A stretch of 64,000 nt of DNA from Bifidobacterium sp. ESL0732. GTDB lineage: Bacteria > Actinomycetota > Actinomycetes > Actinomycetales > Bifidobacteriaceae. This document shows positions 17,873 through 28,149 of the stretch, in pieces (position 1 is the first letter of the stretch; each line of letters starts with the position of its first letter). The notes below the pieces were generated by a model. That model did not search any database and was not told where the DNA came from. It saw only the letters and a list, made by a program, of their open reading frames with translations. Both the position numbers and the translations under genes were made by a program. The stretch lies in NCBI RefSeq assembly GCF_029395535.1, contig NZ_CP113920.1:1426001-1490000 (forward strand), read 5' to 3'.

Positions 17873-19221
17873 TGAACAGCTTTCCATAGCAAATCAGACT
17901 GTTGCTTAATCTGCTTTTTATTGTCAAACCAATATTCCTCAATCATGGGGACCAACTCGAACTTGACAATGGAGGCGGCCAAATCTTCATCGTCCTCAGT
18001 TTCATTATCGCAGAAATAGCTATGCCCAATGCAGAAGCCATCGCCTAAAGCGTCATCCTCAGCAATCACCTTGTTTAAGGCACTCACGGCCTCTATGAGA
18101 TTCAATAACCTTGCATCACCAAGTTTTCCAACCTGCTTTTTGAAATTCGGGTTGTCGAGCTGCGGTTTCATCGTGAAGAACGCGAAACGACGGCGCAGCG
18201 CATAATCGATCAATGCGAGTCCACGGTCCGCCGTGTTCATCATGCCGATGATATAGAGATTTTTCGGAACATAGAACGGCTGCCCGGTGATCGGAAGAAC
18301 GACGGCATCATCCGAGTTACGGTGGTCGAACTCGATGGTAGAGAGCAGCTCGCCGAACACCTTCGAGATGTTGGCACGGTTGATCTCGTCGATGATAAAG
18401 AAATACGGCCTATCCTGATCAACCTTGGCTTTCTGCACGAACTGCGTGAAAATCCCAGGTACAGCCCTAAAGCCCACGCCGTCATCATTGGGACGGTAGC
18501 CGTAAACGAACTCATCGTAACTGGTACTTTGATGGAACTGAACCGACTGGATGCGCATATCATCCTTCTGCCCCATAATGGTGTAAGCCAAACGCTTGGC
18601 AGCAAAAGTCTTACCCGTACCCGGCGCCCCTTGCAGAATCAGATTACGTTTACGCAGCAACAGACCTTTGAGCTCTTTGAGAGCATCACCCGAAAGGAAC
18701 ACCTCACGAAGAAAATCCTTATCGCTGTATGATCCCGATGTCGTCGGTACCGAAGACGAGGCGTCATCTTCGGAAGCGCGCAACGGATACATCGATAGAT
18801 CCATTTTCTCAAGCGCGGCACGAAGTTCGGGGCGTAATTTATAGATATAATATCCATGCTGTCCTTCATCCGTCGGCTTAGTTAGACAAAGTACAGTCCA
18901 GTATTCGAAGGTTCCCTTAGCCCGATTAGGTTCCACAAGTCCAATGTTTTTCGCTACTTTTTCGCCTAGTGTAGAAACATTGCTGAGATAGAAATGCCAA
19001 TCGCGACCGTACTCGTCAGCAAGCTGCGCGCAAGAAAGACCGTCGGGGTGTTCGAAAAGAGATCTTAGAGTAATGAGATTATTGTCAGTAACGAGGGAAG
19101 AATCGTGAAGTAGTTTCATCCATTGCTCAGTAGTGATGCCTGGATCTTGCCCATACCATACAGATTCATTTTCTTCCATGACACTCTCGCTCATAACTGC
19201 CCCATCGCTTATCAACTTCAT
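17869..19221 (-). CDS. mcrB: McrB-like AAA+ GTPase of a type IV restriction system
   Basis: A 450-residue motor subunit. Residues 30-145 form the N-terminal module often seen in McrB relatives (TEQWMKLLHDSSLVTD, LADEYGRDWHFYLSNVSTLG, YKLRPELRAALE), not the E. coli DNA-binding domain. Residues 198-205 are Walker A GAPGTGKT, FFIIDEINRANISKVFGEL is Walker B, and MNTADRG at 328-334 is the GTP-specificity motif. The start is uncertain: the first ATG at 19221 has no SD but lies just after a TATAAA-like box, so it may be leaderless; ATGs at 19194 and 19179 are alternatives. Specificity cannot be predicted. Confidence 0.9.
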   Translation of the reverse strand: MKLISDGAVMSESVMEENESVWYGQDPGITTEQWMKLLHDSSLVTDNNLITLRSLFEHPDGLSCAQLADEYGRDWHFYLSNVSTLGEKVAKNIGLVEPNRAKGTFEYWTVLCLTKPTDEGQHGYYIYKLRPELRAALEKMDLSMYPLRASEDDASSSVPTTSGSYSDKDFLREVFLSGDALKELKGLLLRKRNLILQGAPGTGKTFAAKRLAYTIMGQKDDMRIQSVQFHQSTSYDEFVYGYRPNDDGVGFRAVPGIFTQFVQKAKVDQDRPYFFIIDEINRANISKVFGELLSTIEFDHRNSDDAVVLPITGQPFYVPKNLYIIGMMNTADRGLALIDYALRRRFAFFTMKPQLDNPNFKKQVGKLGDARLLNLIEAVSALNKVIAEDDALGDGFCIGHSYFCDNETEDDEDLAASIVKFELVPMIEEYWFDNKKQIKQQSDLLWKAVQ

Positions 19222-19390
19222 CAGACTTTTATAATGTATCGTTTACAAAAGACTATGTAACCCATCCCAGTTCAGGGAAACTCGACAATTTACAAATAAC
19301 AAGAAATTACTGGTTGTTGCACCACGAGACCGATTCTCTATACCCCAAGCAGACAACGGCATTGCCGTCTCAATCAAAGACATTCCCATC

Positions 19391-19419
19391 TTGCGTGCTT
19401 AGATCAAACATATTATACT
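19391..19419 (+). promoter_or_regulatory. Promoter upstream of the Abi gene and its hairpin RNA
   Basis: TTGCGT at 19391-19396, a 17-base spacer, and TATACT at 19414-19419 (five of six). A start near 19425 would begin just in front of the hairpin at 19431-19468. Confidence 0.5.
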
Positions 19420-19424
19420 CAAAG

Positions 19425-19478
19425 ATACAAGACCGTCCTGATGCCGTGCATACGGCTCAGGGGCGGTCATCATTTTTA
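19425..19478 (+). ncRNA. Candidate short hairpin RNA upstream of the Abi gene
   Basis: Between the promoter and the Abi start lies a compact hairpin: GACCG/CGGTC (19431-19435 with 19464-19468), CCTGA/TCAGG (19437-19441 with 19457-19461), and GCCGT/ACGGC (19443-19447 with 19452-19456) around loop GCAT. These are fifteen pairs broken by one small internal loop and one bulge. A T5 run follows at 19473-19477, then the SD of the Abi gene. It could be a small RNA ended by its own terminator with partial read-through, or an attenuator. Structured RNAs are known next to some AbiF-type genes, which makes the first reading attractive. Confidence 0.55.
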
Positions 19479-19493
19479 GTTTTGGAGCCAACG

Positions 19494-20429
19494 ATGACGA
19501 CAAAATCTCAAGAAACGCATCCGCGTTACGATAAACCGTGGTTATCTATCGATGAACAATGCAAGAAACTCGAGACTCATGGTATGCAGGGTGCATATGC
19601 AAATAGAGAGTGCCTTGCCCGTATCGGTTATTATCGCCTGAGCGGATTCTGGTATATGTTCCGGAAAATCGACTCCGGCAATCATTCACGGTCAAGCTTT
19701 TTCATGTCAGGTTCTCGCTTCAACGACGTTTTAAGAATCTATGAATTCGATAGGGAGCTGAGAACGACGCTTTTCTCCGCTATTGCCTGTTTCGAAATTT
19801 CCCTGCGCGCACGTCTTGCCTACGACGTGGGGAGTAAAGATCCATTCCTTTACCTAAAACCGGCGCTGCTTGACACCGCCATGGATCCAATCGAATATGG
19901 AAGCTTCATCAACAAATACAATGACCGTCGCACTCATTCACGCGAAGATTTCATCAAACACTTTAAGCATGAATATGATGGGCAACTCCCAATATGGGCC
20001 GCTACAGAAATCATGGAATTCGGCACACTCAGAAAACTATATGAACTGCTCCCCTACCCAATGCGAACCGATATCGCCGCCAAGTACCAGCTTAACCAAG
20101 CAACGTTGAAATCATGGCTTGGTTGTCTTAACTTCATAAGAAATCTTTGTGCACATCATGGACGCATCTACAACCGGGCACTCACCGTCTCTCCGAGTAT
20201 CAATACAGAACTTTCGGAATTAACGCATATCGGACCATCGTCCAAAAAGATGTATGCAGGCATTGCCATATTGATGTATCTCCTCAAGCAAGAAAACGAA
20301 ACAACTCCAATTGCGCAGCTGAAAGACTGCATTTCTGCCGTGCCTGCCGATATTCCGCAAGTCGATGTCGCACGATCAATGGGCATCCCGACAAATTGGC
20401 AAGAAGAGAAATTGTGGCAGCTTCTTTAA
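19494..20429 (+). CDS. Abi_2-type abortive infection protein (AbiD/AbiF-like, HEPN)
   Basis: A 311-residue protein of the Abi_2 family (AbiD/AbiF), phage-resistance effectors with a HEPN ribonuclease fold. The N-terminus reads KPWLSIDEQCKKLETHGM and ARIGYYRLSGFWYMF, the family YYRL signature; the HEPN catalytic R-x4-H is RNLCAHH at residues 216-221, followed by GRIYNRAL. ATG at 19494 has GGAG six bases upstream; an open frame continues upstream but lacks family sequence. It is divergent from mcrBC, forming a defence island. Base composition is more AT-rich than in the pur genes. The likely RNase activity would need control, possibly by the hairpin RNA. Confidence 0.88.
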   Translation: MTTKSQETHPRYDKPWLSIDEQCKKLETHGMQGAYANRECLARIGYYRLSGFWYMFRKIDSGNHSRSSFFMSGSRFNDVLRIYEFDRELRTTLFSAIACFEISLRARLAYDVGSKDPFLYLKPALLDTAMDPIEYGSFINKYNDRRTHSREDFIKHFKHEYDGQLPIWAATEIMEFGTLRKLYELLPYPMRTDIAAKYQLNQATLKSWLGCLNFIRNLCAHHGRIYNRALTVSPSINTELSELTHIGPSSKKMYAGIAILMYLLKQENETTPIAQLKDCISAVPADIPQVDVARSMGIPTNWQEEKLWQLL

Positions 20430-20688
20430 AATAGTATCGCCATACATTTTTTTAAAAACGGCAAGAAGACACGATATTCAATCAGAAAAAGAGATGTAAC
20501 AGAAAGTTTACAAAGTCGTTTTTGCTTGAGAAAAAGCCGAAATTCTGAAATCTGCTCGGATAAAAGAAACGCCGATTGTCGTACTTTTTTACTCACCGAC
20601 TTCGAATTTGTTAGCACCGATTGTTATATTTTGGTTGTAAGTTCACCTATTCAATCAAATCTCGTTACTCTACGGGAAGGGCGATTTA

Positions 20689-21438
20689 ATGGAGAAACTG
20701 GACATGCTCTACAAGGGCAAAGCCAAGAAACTCTATTCAACGGATGACCCAGATGTTCTTTGGGTCGAATATATGAATCAGGCAACCGCCGGCGACGGCG
20801 CGAAAAAGGCCCAGATTCAAGGAAAGGGAAGCCTTAACAACCGTATTACCACGGTGCTTTTCCGGCTTTTACAGGCCGAGGGCGTCAAGACGGATTTCAT
20901 TCGTCGCGTCTCTGATACCGAGCAGCTGAACGAGAAGATCACGATGTTCCCGCTAGAAATCATCATGCGCAACACCGCGGCCGGCTCCTTCGCCCAACGT
21001 TATGGCATCAAGGAAGGCACTGAACTCAAACGCCCAATCCTTGAATTCTGCTTCAAATCCGACGACCTCCATGACCCATTTATCAACGTTGACGGCATCG
21101 TGGCCCTAGGACTGGCGACCGACGAGGAAATGGCTGAGGTCTCGCGTCAAGCCCGCGATATCAACGAAAAACTTACGAAGATCTTCAACGACATCGACGT
21201 AAAGCTTGTCGATTTCAAGATCGAAGAAGGCAAGAACAAGGACGGCGAAATCGTCCTGGCTGACGAAATCACCCCCGACACCTGCAGACTCTGGGATTTG
21301 AAGGACGGGTCCGGGCAAGTCGAACATCTCGACAAGGACCTCTTCCGCAGAGACTTGGGTGACATCATCCCCGCCTATGAGGAGATATACGGACGTTTGA
21401 TGAAACTCGCGGATCGCCGTGGAGTCAAGGTCGAATGA
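20689..21438 (+). CDS. purC: SAICAR synthetase (PurC)
   Basis: Joins CAIR and aspartate with ATP to give SAICAR. The 249-residue protein has all family marks: [22 protein letters not shown] near the start, [52 protein letters not shown] and [22 protein letters not shown] lies upstream of the ATG at 20689; a second ATG five codons on is less well placed. It starts 260 bases after the defence island and ends in a strong terminator, so it forms its own transcript. Confidence 0.96.
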   Translation: MEKLDMLYKGKAKKLYSTDDPDVLWVEYMNQATAGDGAKKAQIQGKGSLNNRITTVLFRLLQAEGVKTDFIRRVSDTEQLNEKITMFPLEIIMRNTAAGSFAQRYGIKEGTELKRPILEFCFKSDDLHDPFINVDGIVALGLATDEEMAEVSRQARDINEKLTKIFNDIDVKLVDFKIEEGKNKDGEIVLADEITPDTCRLWDLKDGSGQVEHLDKDLFRRDLGDIIPAYEEIYGRLMKLADRRGVKVE

Positions 21439-21443
21439 CATAT

Positions 21444-21482
21444 CGCTCGTACACCATTATCCTTGGTGTACGAGCGTTTTTG
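21444..21482 (+). terminator. Intrinsic terminator after purC
   Basis: A perfect 12-base stem CGCTCGTACACC with its complement, a nine-base loop, then TTTTT. It separates purC from the purLFM(D) transcript. Confidence 0.92.
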
Positions 21483-21556
21483 ACTGTTCCACATTTTCCT
21501 CGTTTTCATATATTTATTCACTTTCCTCTTCTTACCATCAGTGCTAAGGACCATCA

Positions 21557-24500
21557 GTGCTTTCAACAGTTTTCCGCGTATATGTAGAAAAGAAATCCGG
21601 TTTCGACGTCGAAGCCGCCAATCTTGCCAAGGAACTTCACGACGTTCTCGGACTCACCGGGCTCGAGCGCGTTCGCATCATCAACCGCTACGATGCCCAG
21701 GGCTTGGATTCCGAGCTTTTCGAAGCCGCTATTCCGACCGTTTTCAGCGAACCTGCTGTAGATACGGCGACGCGGGAGTTGCCGGAGTTGGACAGCGCAC
21801 AGGTCTTCGCCATGGAGTATCTACCGGGCCAGTTTGACCAGCGTGCGGAATCAGCCAGCCAGTGCATCCAGCTGTTGAGCCAAGGAACGCGGCCCGACGT
21901 ACGGACGGCAAAAATCTATGCGCTCTATGGCGAACTTAGCGACGAAGATGTCGAAGCCATCAAACGTTACGTGATCAATCCTGTCGACGCGCACGAAACC
22001 GGTCTGGGCACGCGCGAAACGTTGGAAACTGCGGTCAAGGTTCCGGCCGAAGTCGAAATCATCGACGGATTCAATGAGCTTGACGATGCTGGATTGCAGC
22101 GTTTCATCGCCGAACGTGGGCTGGCCATGGATCTCGGTGACGCCAAGTGCTGCCAGACCTACTTCCGGGGTGAACACCGCGAACCGACCATCACCGAAAT
22201 CAAGGTCATCGACACCTATTGGTCCGACCATTGCCGCCACACCACTTTCGGCACCGAGCTGACGCAGGTCGATATCGACGATAGCGTGGTCAAGGCCGCA
22301 TTTGAGCGCTATCTCAAGGTTCGAGAAGATCTGGGACGCACCAATAAGCCTGTGACTTTGATGGATATGGGCACCATCGGCGCGAAGGAACTCGAGGCCA
22401 AAGGCGAGCTGACCGGGCTTGACAAATCTGAGGAAATCAACGCCTGCACGGTCAAAATCAAAGTAGACGTCGATGGCAAGTCCGAGAACTGGCTGTTCCT
22501 GTTCAAGAACGAAACACACAACCATCCCACGGAAATCGAACCGTTCGGCGGAGCGGCCACTTGCATCGGCGGCTGCATCCGCGACCCGCTGAGCGGACGT
22601 GCCTACGTCTATCAGGCCATGCGTGTCACCGGAGCCGGTGACCCACGCGTTCCGGTATCAGAAACGCTGGAAGGCAAGCTGCCGCAACGCAAACTCGTCA
22701 CTACCGCCGCGCAAGGGTATTCCTCCTACGGCAACCAAATCGGGCTGGCTACTGGGCAGGTTGATGAAATCTATCATCCCGGATATGTCTCCAAACGTAT
22801 GGAAGTCGGAGCCGTGGTCGGCGCAGCACCGGCGGAAAACGTACGCCGTGAAACACCAACTCCTGGCGACAAGATCATCCTTTTGGGCGGACGCACCGGA
22901 CGCGACGGCATCGGCGGCGCCACCGGCGCTTCCAAAGCACAAGACACCGAAAGCCTCACCGAATCAGGAGCCGAGGTGCAGAAAGGCAACGCGACCGTCG
23001 AACGCAAGCTGCAACGGCTATTCCGTCGTCATGATGCGAGCGTGCTCATCAAGCGCTGTAACGATTTCGGTGCAGGTGGCGTTTCCGTGGCAACCGGCGA
23101 AATCGCCGATGGCTTGCGGATTGACCTCGACAAGGTTCCGAAGAAATACGAGGGCTTGGACGGCACGGAACTGGCCATTTCCGAATCGCAGGAGCGTATG
23201 GCCGTTGATGTGTCAGACGAAGACGTGGACGAGTTTCTGCGTTACGCACGCGAGGAGAACCTCGAAGCCACGGTCATCGCCACCGTCACCTCGGAGCCTC
23301 GCATGGTCATGGATTGGCGCGGCGAGCGCATCGTCGACCTGTCCCGTGAATTCCTTGCCTCGAACGGAGCCGCGAAACATCAAAACGTTCATGTGTTGCC
23401 TGCGGAAGATTATACGGTTCCGCAATCCTGGGAATCCGGTAATCTGAACGAACGCCTGACCTCTTTGGCAAGCGATATCAACATCGCTGGCAACAAGGGT
23501 CTTGCCGAACGTTTTGATTCCACCATTGGCGCAGGTACCGTACTGATGCCGTTCGGTGGACGCAAACAGTTGACGCCAAGCCAGGCTATGGTCGCAAAAC
23601 TTCCCGTTCCCGGTGGGCTGACCCACACGGCGAGCGCGATGGCTTGGGGCTTCAACCCGTTCATCACACAACGCAACCAGTTCGCCGGTGCCTATCTGGC
23701 CGTGGTGGAATCGATCTGCAAACTCGTTGCCACAGGCTTCACCAGAGAAAACGCCTATCTAAGCTTCCAAGAGTATTTCGGCAAGCTTCATCAAGACCCT
23801 GAGCGTTGGGGCAAGCCAACCTCGGCATTGCTCGGCGCTCTGAGCGCACAGCTAGACCTCAAGGTCGGTGCCATCGGCGGCAAGGACTCGATGAGCGGCA
23901 GCTTCGAACAAGACGGCCAGGAACTGGATGTGCCACCCACGCTGATTTCCTTCGCCGTGTCGACCGGAAATATAGACGGCACGGTATCGCCGGAATTCAA
24001 GGGTTCCGGACATCGTATTGTGCGTATAGCACCGCAACGGTATGGGTACAATGCAACTTCCGAAAATGCGAATGACGACAAAAGCGCATACCGACTTATT
24101 CCCAATCCCGACGATTTGCTCACAACATTGGCACTGGTCGAAGAAATGACCGCCACCAATCAGGCTCTCGCGATTTCGACGCCGGGATACGGTGCCATTG
24201 CAGAGACATTGTTGAAGATGGCGTTGGGCAATCAAATCGGTATCAGACTGAACAACGACATCAACCTCGATGCCCTGTTCGAACCTGCGTACGGTACATT
24301 TATCGTGGAACTCGCCGAAGGTGCCAACGTGCCGGAAAGCAACGAACAGATCAGCATTGAAGTTATCGGTACAACCACTGCCAACTACGAATTCGCAGCG
24401 GCCGGCGAGACTGTCGATCTTGGCGAATTGCAGGATGTCTGGGAATCCACGATGGAGGAAATATTCCCCTACCGCAGCGATAAAACCAAGGACACGAAAA

Positions 24501-25435
24501 CGGAAACCTTCAGCTTCGCTAAAGGCCAGCAAGCTTTTTATGAGGGCAATCCGCTCAAGGCCAAGCCGCGCGTACTCATTCCGGTGTTCCCTGGCAACAA
24601 CTGCGAATACGACGCTGCGGCAGCGTTCGAGACGGCAGATGCGGACCCACACACACTGATTATCAACAACCTCTCCCCTGAGGCCGTGGCACAATCCTCA
24701 CGCCAACTAGCCGAGGAAATCAAAGCCAGCCAGATCATCATGATTCCTGGCGGTTTCTCCGGCGGCGACGAACCCGACGGATCGGCAAAATTCATCACCT
24801 CATTCTTCCGTGCACCGGCTGTGGCCGATGCTGTGCGCGATTTGCTAAACAACCGCGACGGCCTGATGCTGGGCATCTGCAACGGCTTCCAGGCACTCAT
24901 CAAGCTCGGCCTTGTACCATACGGCGACATCGTCAAGCCCAGCGGCAACCAGCCGACGCTGACCTTCAACACCATCGGACGACATCAAAGCCGCTTGGTG
25001 CGCACGCGGGTTTCCAGCAACCTTTCACCGTGGATGGCTGGCAGCAAGGTCGGCGATATCTACACCATCCCGATTTCGCACGGCGAAGGTCGGTTCGTCG
25101 CTACTCCGGAACAAATCGAGCAGCTCGCAGCCGACGGCCAAATCGCCGCGCAATATGTGGATGAAAACGGCAACGCGAGCATGGATCTGGCCGATAATCC
25201 CAACGGTTCCATGGCTGCCGTCGAGGCACTGACCAGCCCTGACGGTCGCGTGCTCGGCAAGATGGGTCATTCCGAACGCCGTGGCGACGGACTTTATTTG
25301 AACGTTTCTGGTCGCGAATTCCAGCCGATTTTCGAAGCCGGTGTGCGATATTTCACTGGAGCTGCGCCAACATTCGAGGACCCGATGAACGCAAATAACC
25401 TGAACGACGACCAAACAGGCGAAAGGAAGGACTGA
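21557..25435 (+). CDS. purL: Phosphoribosylformylglycinamidine synthase, single-chain (PurL)
   Basis: Converts FGAR to FGAM with glutamine and ATP. At 1292 residues this is the large, one-polypeptide form, not the PurS/PurQ/PurL set common in Gram-positive bacteria. The synthetase half shows [13 protein letters not shown] and [22 protein letters not shown]; the C-terminal glutaminase domain has [18 protein letters not shown] and the nucleophile in LGICNGFQ (about residue 1110), then a late His-Glu in PISHGEG. It starts with GTG, preceded by TAAGGA. An ATG-rich gap after purF is absent: purF starts one base after its stop. Confidence 0.96.
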   Translation: MLSTVFRVYVEKKSGFDVEAANLAKELHDVLGLTGLERVRIINRYDAQGLDSELFEAAIPTVFSEPAVDTATRELPELDSAQVFAMEYLPGQFDQRAESASQCIQLLSQGTRPDVRTAKIYALYGELSDEDVEAIKRYVINPVDAHETGLGTRETLETAVKVPAEVEIIDGFNELDDAGLQRFIAERGLAMDLGDAKCCQTYFRGEHREPTITEIKVIDTYWSDHCRHTTFGTELTQVDIDDSVVKAAFERYLKVREDLGRTNKPVTLMDMGTIGAKELEAKGELTGLDKSEEINACTVKIKVDVDGKSENWLFLFKNETHNHPTEIEPFGGAATCIGGCIRDPLSGRAYVYQAMRVTGAGDPRVPVSETLEGKLPQRKLVTTAAQGYSSYGNQIGLATGQVDEIYHPGYVSKRMEVGAVVGAAPAENVRRETPTPGDKIILLGGRTGRDGIGGATGASKAQDTESLTESGAEVQKGNATVERKLQRLFRRHDASVLIKRCNDFGAGGVSVATGEIADGLRIDLDKVPKKYEGLDGTELAISESQERMAVDVSDEDVDEFLRYAREENLEATVIATVTSEPRMVMDWRGERIVDLSREFLASNGAAKHQNVHVLPAEDYTVPQSWESGNLNERLTSLASDINIAGNKGLAERFDSTIGAGTVLMPFGGRKQLTPSQAMVAKLPVPGGLTHTASAMAWGFNPFITQRNQFAGAYLAVVESICKLVATGFTRENAYLSFQEYFGKLHQDPERWGKPTSALLGALSAQLDLKVGAIGGKDSMSGSFEQDGQELDVPPTLISFAVSTGNIDGTVSPEFKGSGHRIVRIAPQRYGYNATSENANDDKSAYRLIPNPDDLLTTLALVEEMTATNQALAISTPGYGAIAETLLKMALGNQIGIRLNNDINLDALFEPAYGTFIVELAEGANVPESNEQISIEVIGTTTANYEFAAAGETVDLGELQDVWESTMEEIFPYRSDKTKDTKTETFSFAKGQQAFYEGNPLKAKPRVLIPVFPGNNCEYDAAAAFETADADPHTLIINNLSPEAVAQSSRQLAEEIKASQIIMIPGGFSGGDEPDGSAKFITSFFRAPAVADAVRDLLNNRDGLMLGICNGFQALIKLGLVPYGDIVKPSGNQPTLTFNTIGRHQSRLVRTRVSSNLSPWMAGSKVGDIYTIPISHGEGRFVATPEQIEQLAADGQIAAQYVDENGNASMDLADNPNGSMAAVEALTSPDGRVLGKMGHSERRGDGLYLNVSGREFQPIFEAGVRYFTGAAPTFEDPMNANNLNDDQTGERKD

Positions 25436-25436
25436 G

Positions 25437-26984
25437 ATGTCATTCGAACTTGAAGATATCCACGAAGAATGTGGCCTGTTCGGCGTTTGGGGACATCCCG
25501 ACGCCGCACGTCTGACCTACTTCGGTCTGCACGCCCTTCAGCACCGTGGGCAGGAAGGCGCCGGAATGGTCTCCAACGACCACGGCAGGCTGATCGGCCA
25601 TCGCGGACTGGGGCTTTTAACCGAAGTCTTCCACGACGAACACGAAATCGAACGACTCACCGGCGACCGCGCCATCGGCCACGTCCGTTACGCCACCAGC
25701 GGCTCCAGCGGTATCGACAACATCCAGCCGTTCATTTTCTCGTTCCATGACGGCGACATCGCGCTGGCCCACAATGGCAACCTCACCAACTGCATCGCAC
25801 TGCGCGCAGAATTGGAAAATGAAGGCGCCATCTTTCACTCCAATTCGGACACCGAAGTGCTGATGCACCTGATTCGCCGCTCGGATAAGCCGACGTTCAT
25901 CGAGCAGTTGAAGGAAGCGCTCAACATCGTTCACGGCGGATTCGCTTATCTGCTGATGACCAAAAACGCAATGATCGGGGCACTCGACCCGAACGGTTTC
26001 CGTCCGCTTTCGCTTGGGCGGATGAGCAACGGAGCCTATGTACTGGCCAGCGAGACCTGTGCGCTGGACACGGTGGGCGCCGAACTGGTGCGAGACATCA
26101 AGCCCGGCGAAATCGTTGTGGTGGATGACAACGGTTATCGCGTCATGTCATACACCGACAAAACCCAACTGGCGATCTGCTCGATGGAATTCATCTATTT
26201 CGCTCGACCGGATTCCAATATCTACGGCGTCAACGTCCATTCCGCACGCAAACGCATGGGTGCGCGGCTTGCCCGTGAAGCGCCGGTCGACGCGGATATG
26301 GTCATCGGCGTGCCGAACTCCTCGCTTTCCGCAGCTTCCGGCTACGCCGAAGCCAGCGGCCTGCCCAACGAGATGGGACTGATCAAGAACCAATATATCG
26401 CCCGTACGTTCATCCAGCCGACTCAGGAATTACGCGAGCAGGGCGTAAGAATGAAACTTTCTGCGGTACGCGGCGTGGTGAAAGGCAAGCGAATCATCGT
26501 CATCGATGATTCCATCGTGCGCGGCACGACTTCGAAACGCATCGTTCAGCTTTTGCGTGAGGCGGGCGCGGCCGAAGTACACATGCGCATCAGCTCGCCA
26601 CCACTGAAATACCCATGTTTCTACGGCATCGACATCTCCACCACCCGCGAGCTGATCGCCGCACGCATGAGCGTCGAGGAAATCCGGAAATACATCGGTG
26701 CCGATTCACTGCAATTCCTAAGTCTTGACGGCCTCATCGAGTCCATTGGCCTCAACGCCGACGCACCTTACGGAGGGCTGTGCGTCGCCTATTTCAACGG
26801 CGACTACCCCACCGCGTTGGACGATTACGAAGACGAATTCCTCGCCTCGTTGAAGCCGGAGGAACGCGAGCGTCTGCCACGTTTCGCAAAATACGAAAGT
26901 CAATACGTGGACAACGAATACAGCAGCGTACAAGCATCGGAACAAAACGAGCAAAACACCAGCACCACCACAAGGAGGGCATAA
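25437..26984 (+). CDS. purF: Amidophosphoribosyltransferase (PurF)
   Basis: Catalyses the first step of purine synthesis, PRPP plus glutamine to phosphoribosylamine. Cys12 in [12 protein letters not shown] follows an 11-residue propeptide and becomes the N-terminal nucleophile of the Ntn glutaminase after cleavage. Other marks are [32 protein letters not shown], and the PRPP site [15 protein letters not shown]. The 515-residue length is normal, with a Gln/Asn/Thr-rich C-terminal tail. GGAAGGA lies upstream. It is tightly coupled to purL and purM, one base from each. Confidence 0.97.
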   Translation: MSFELEDIHEECGLFGVWGHPDAARLTYFGLHALQHRGQEGAGMVSNDHGRLIGHRGLGLLTEVFHDEHEIERLTGDRAIGHVRYATSGSSGIDNIQPFIFSFHDGDIALAHNGNLTNCIALRAELENEGAIFHSNSDTEVLMHLIRRSDKPTFIEQLKEALNIVHGGFAYLLMTKNAMIGALDPNGFRPLSLGRMSNGAYVLASETCALDTVGAELVRDIKPGEIVVVDDNGYRVMSYTDKTQLAICSMEFIYFARPDSNIYGVNVHSARKRMGARLAREAPVDADMVIGVPNSSLSAASGYAEASGLPNEMGLIKNQYIARTFIQPTQELREQGVRMKLSAVRGVVKGKRIIVIDDSIVRGTTSKRIVQLLREAGAAEVHMRISSPPLKYPCFYGIDISTTRELIAARMSVEEIRKYIGADSLQFLSLDGLIESIGLNADAPYGGLCVAYFNGDYPTALDDYEDEFLASLKPEERERLPRFAKYESQYVDNEYSSVQASEQNEQNTSTTTRRA

Positions 26985-26985
26985 C

Positions 26986-28026
26986 ATGCCTGAAGCATAC
27001 GAACAAGCGGGAGTTAGCGTCGAGGCTGGCTATGAAGTCGTCCGACGCATCAAATCGCATGTCGCACGCACCAACCGCCCTGGCGTGGTCGGCGGCATCG
27101 GCGGTTTCGGCGGGCTTTTCGACTTGGCAAGCCTCGGCTACAAGGAGCCGATGCTGGTCTCCGGCACCGACGGCGTAGGCACCAAGCTGATGGTCGCCAA
27201 AATGGCTAATAAACACGACACCATCGGTATCGACTGTGTGGCGATGTGCGTCAACGACATCGCCGCTCAAGGTGCCCAACCGCTCTTCTTCCTCGATTAC
27301 ATCGCGTGTGGCAAGAATGATCCTGCGCTTCTGGAGCAGGTGGTTTCCGGCGTGGCAGACGGTTGCGTTCAAGCGGAATCCGCCCTCATCGGCGGCGAGA
27401 CGGCGGAAATGCCTGGTATGTATGACAAAGACGAATACGATTTGGCCGGATTCGCCGTGGGTGTCGCGGAAAAGTCTGCCATTGTGGACGGCTCAAGCAT
27501 TTGCGAAGGCGACTCACTGATCGGCTTGGAATCCTCAGGTGTGCATTCCAACGGATTCTCGTTGGTACGTGAAGCCCTCTTTAACGAAGCCGGCTATAGC
27601 GTGGATACCAAACTTGACGAACTCGGCGATGCTACGCTGGGCGACGTCTTGCTCACACCGACCAAAATCTACGTCAAGGCGCTCAAGCCGCTTTTCGCAG
27701 CGGGGCTTATCAAAGGCGTCGCACACATCACCGGCGGCGGGTTCATCGAGAACATTCCTCGTATGATTCCTACCGGCCTTGCCGCTTCCGTAAAAATCGG
27801 CACATGGAGCATTCCGCCGATTTTCGACATCATCGAACGGGCCGGAAGCATTGATCACGAAGAAATGTTCAACATCTTCAACATGGGCATCGGCATGGTC
27901 TTGGCAGTTGATTCCGCGAACGTGAAGCAGGCGCTCGAAGCCCTTGAATCGGTCGGCGAAACCGGTCATGTCATCGGTTCAATTGTCTCAGAACCCAGTA
28001 ATGAGCAACGCGTACGATTCAAATGA
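26986..28026 (+). CDS. purM: Phosphoribosylformylglycinamidine cyclo-ligase (PurM)
   Basis: Closes FGAM to AIR with ATP. The 346-residue protein has the AIR-synthase pattern: [87 protein letters not shown] and [21 protein letters not shown] precedes the ATG, which lies one base after the purF stop. A gap of 123 bases without a clear terminator separates it from purD. Confidence 0.97.
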   Translation: MPEAYEQAGVSVEAGYEVVRRIKSHVARTNRPGVVGGIGGFGGLFDLASLGYKEPMLVSGTDGVGTKLMVAKMANKHDTIGIDCVAMCVNDIAAQGAQPLFFLDYIACGKNDPALLEQVVSGVADGCVQAESALIGGETAEMPGMYDKDEYDLAGFAVGVAEKSAIVDGSSICEGDSLIGLESSGVHSNGFSLVREALFNEAGYSVDTKLDELGDATLGDVLLTPTKIYVKALKPLFAAGLIKGVAHITGGGFIENIPRMIPTGLAASVKIGTWSIPPIFDIIERAGSIDHEEMFNIFNMGIGMVLAVDSANVKQALEALESVGETGHVIGSIVSEPSNEQRVRFK

Positions 28027-28149
28027 TCTGCAAGACAGATTGATAGATCTGTGAGACACCGTCAATCTCGAAAATCAACTAAGTGCTCAGCGTAAAACAC
28101 GACTTTGCAACATAATTGAATAAGGTAAGAACCGCGGAAAGGACACGAA

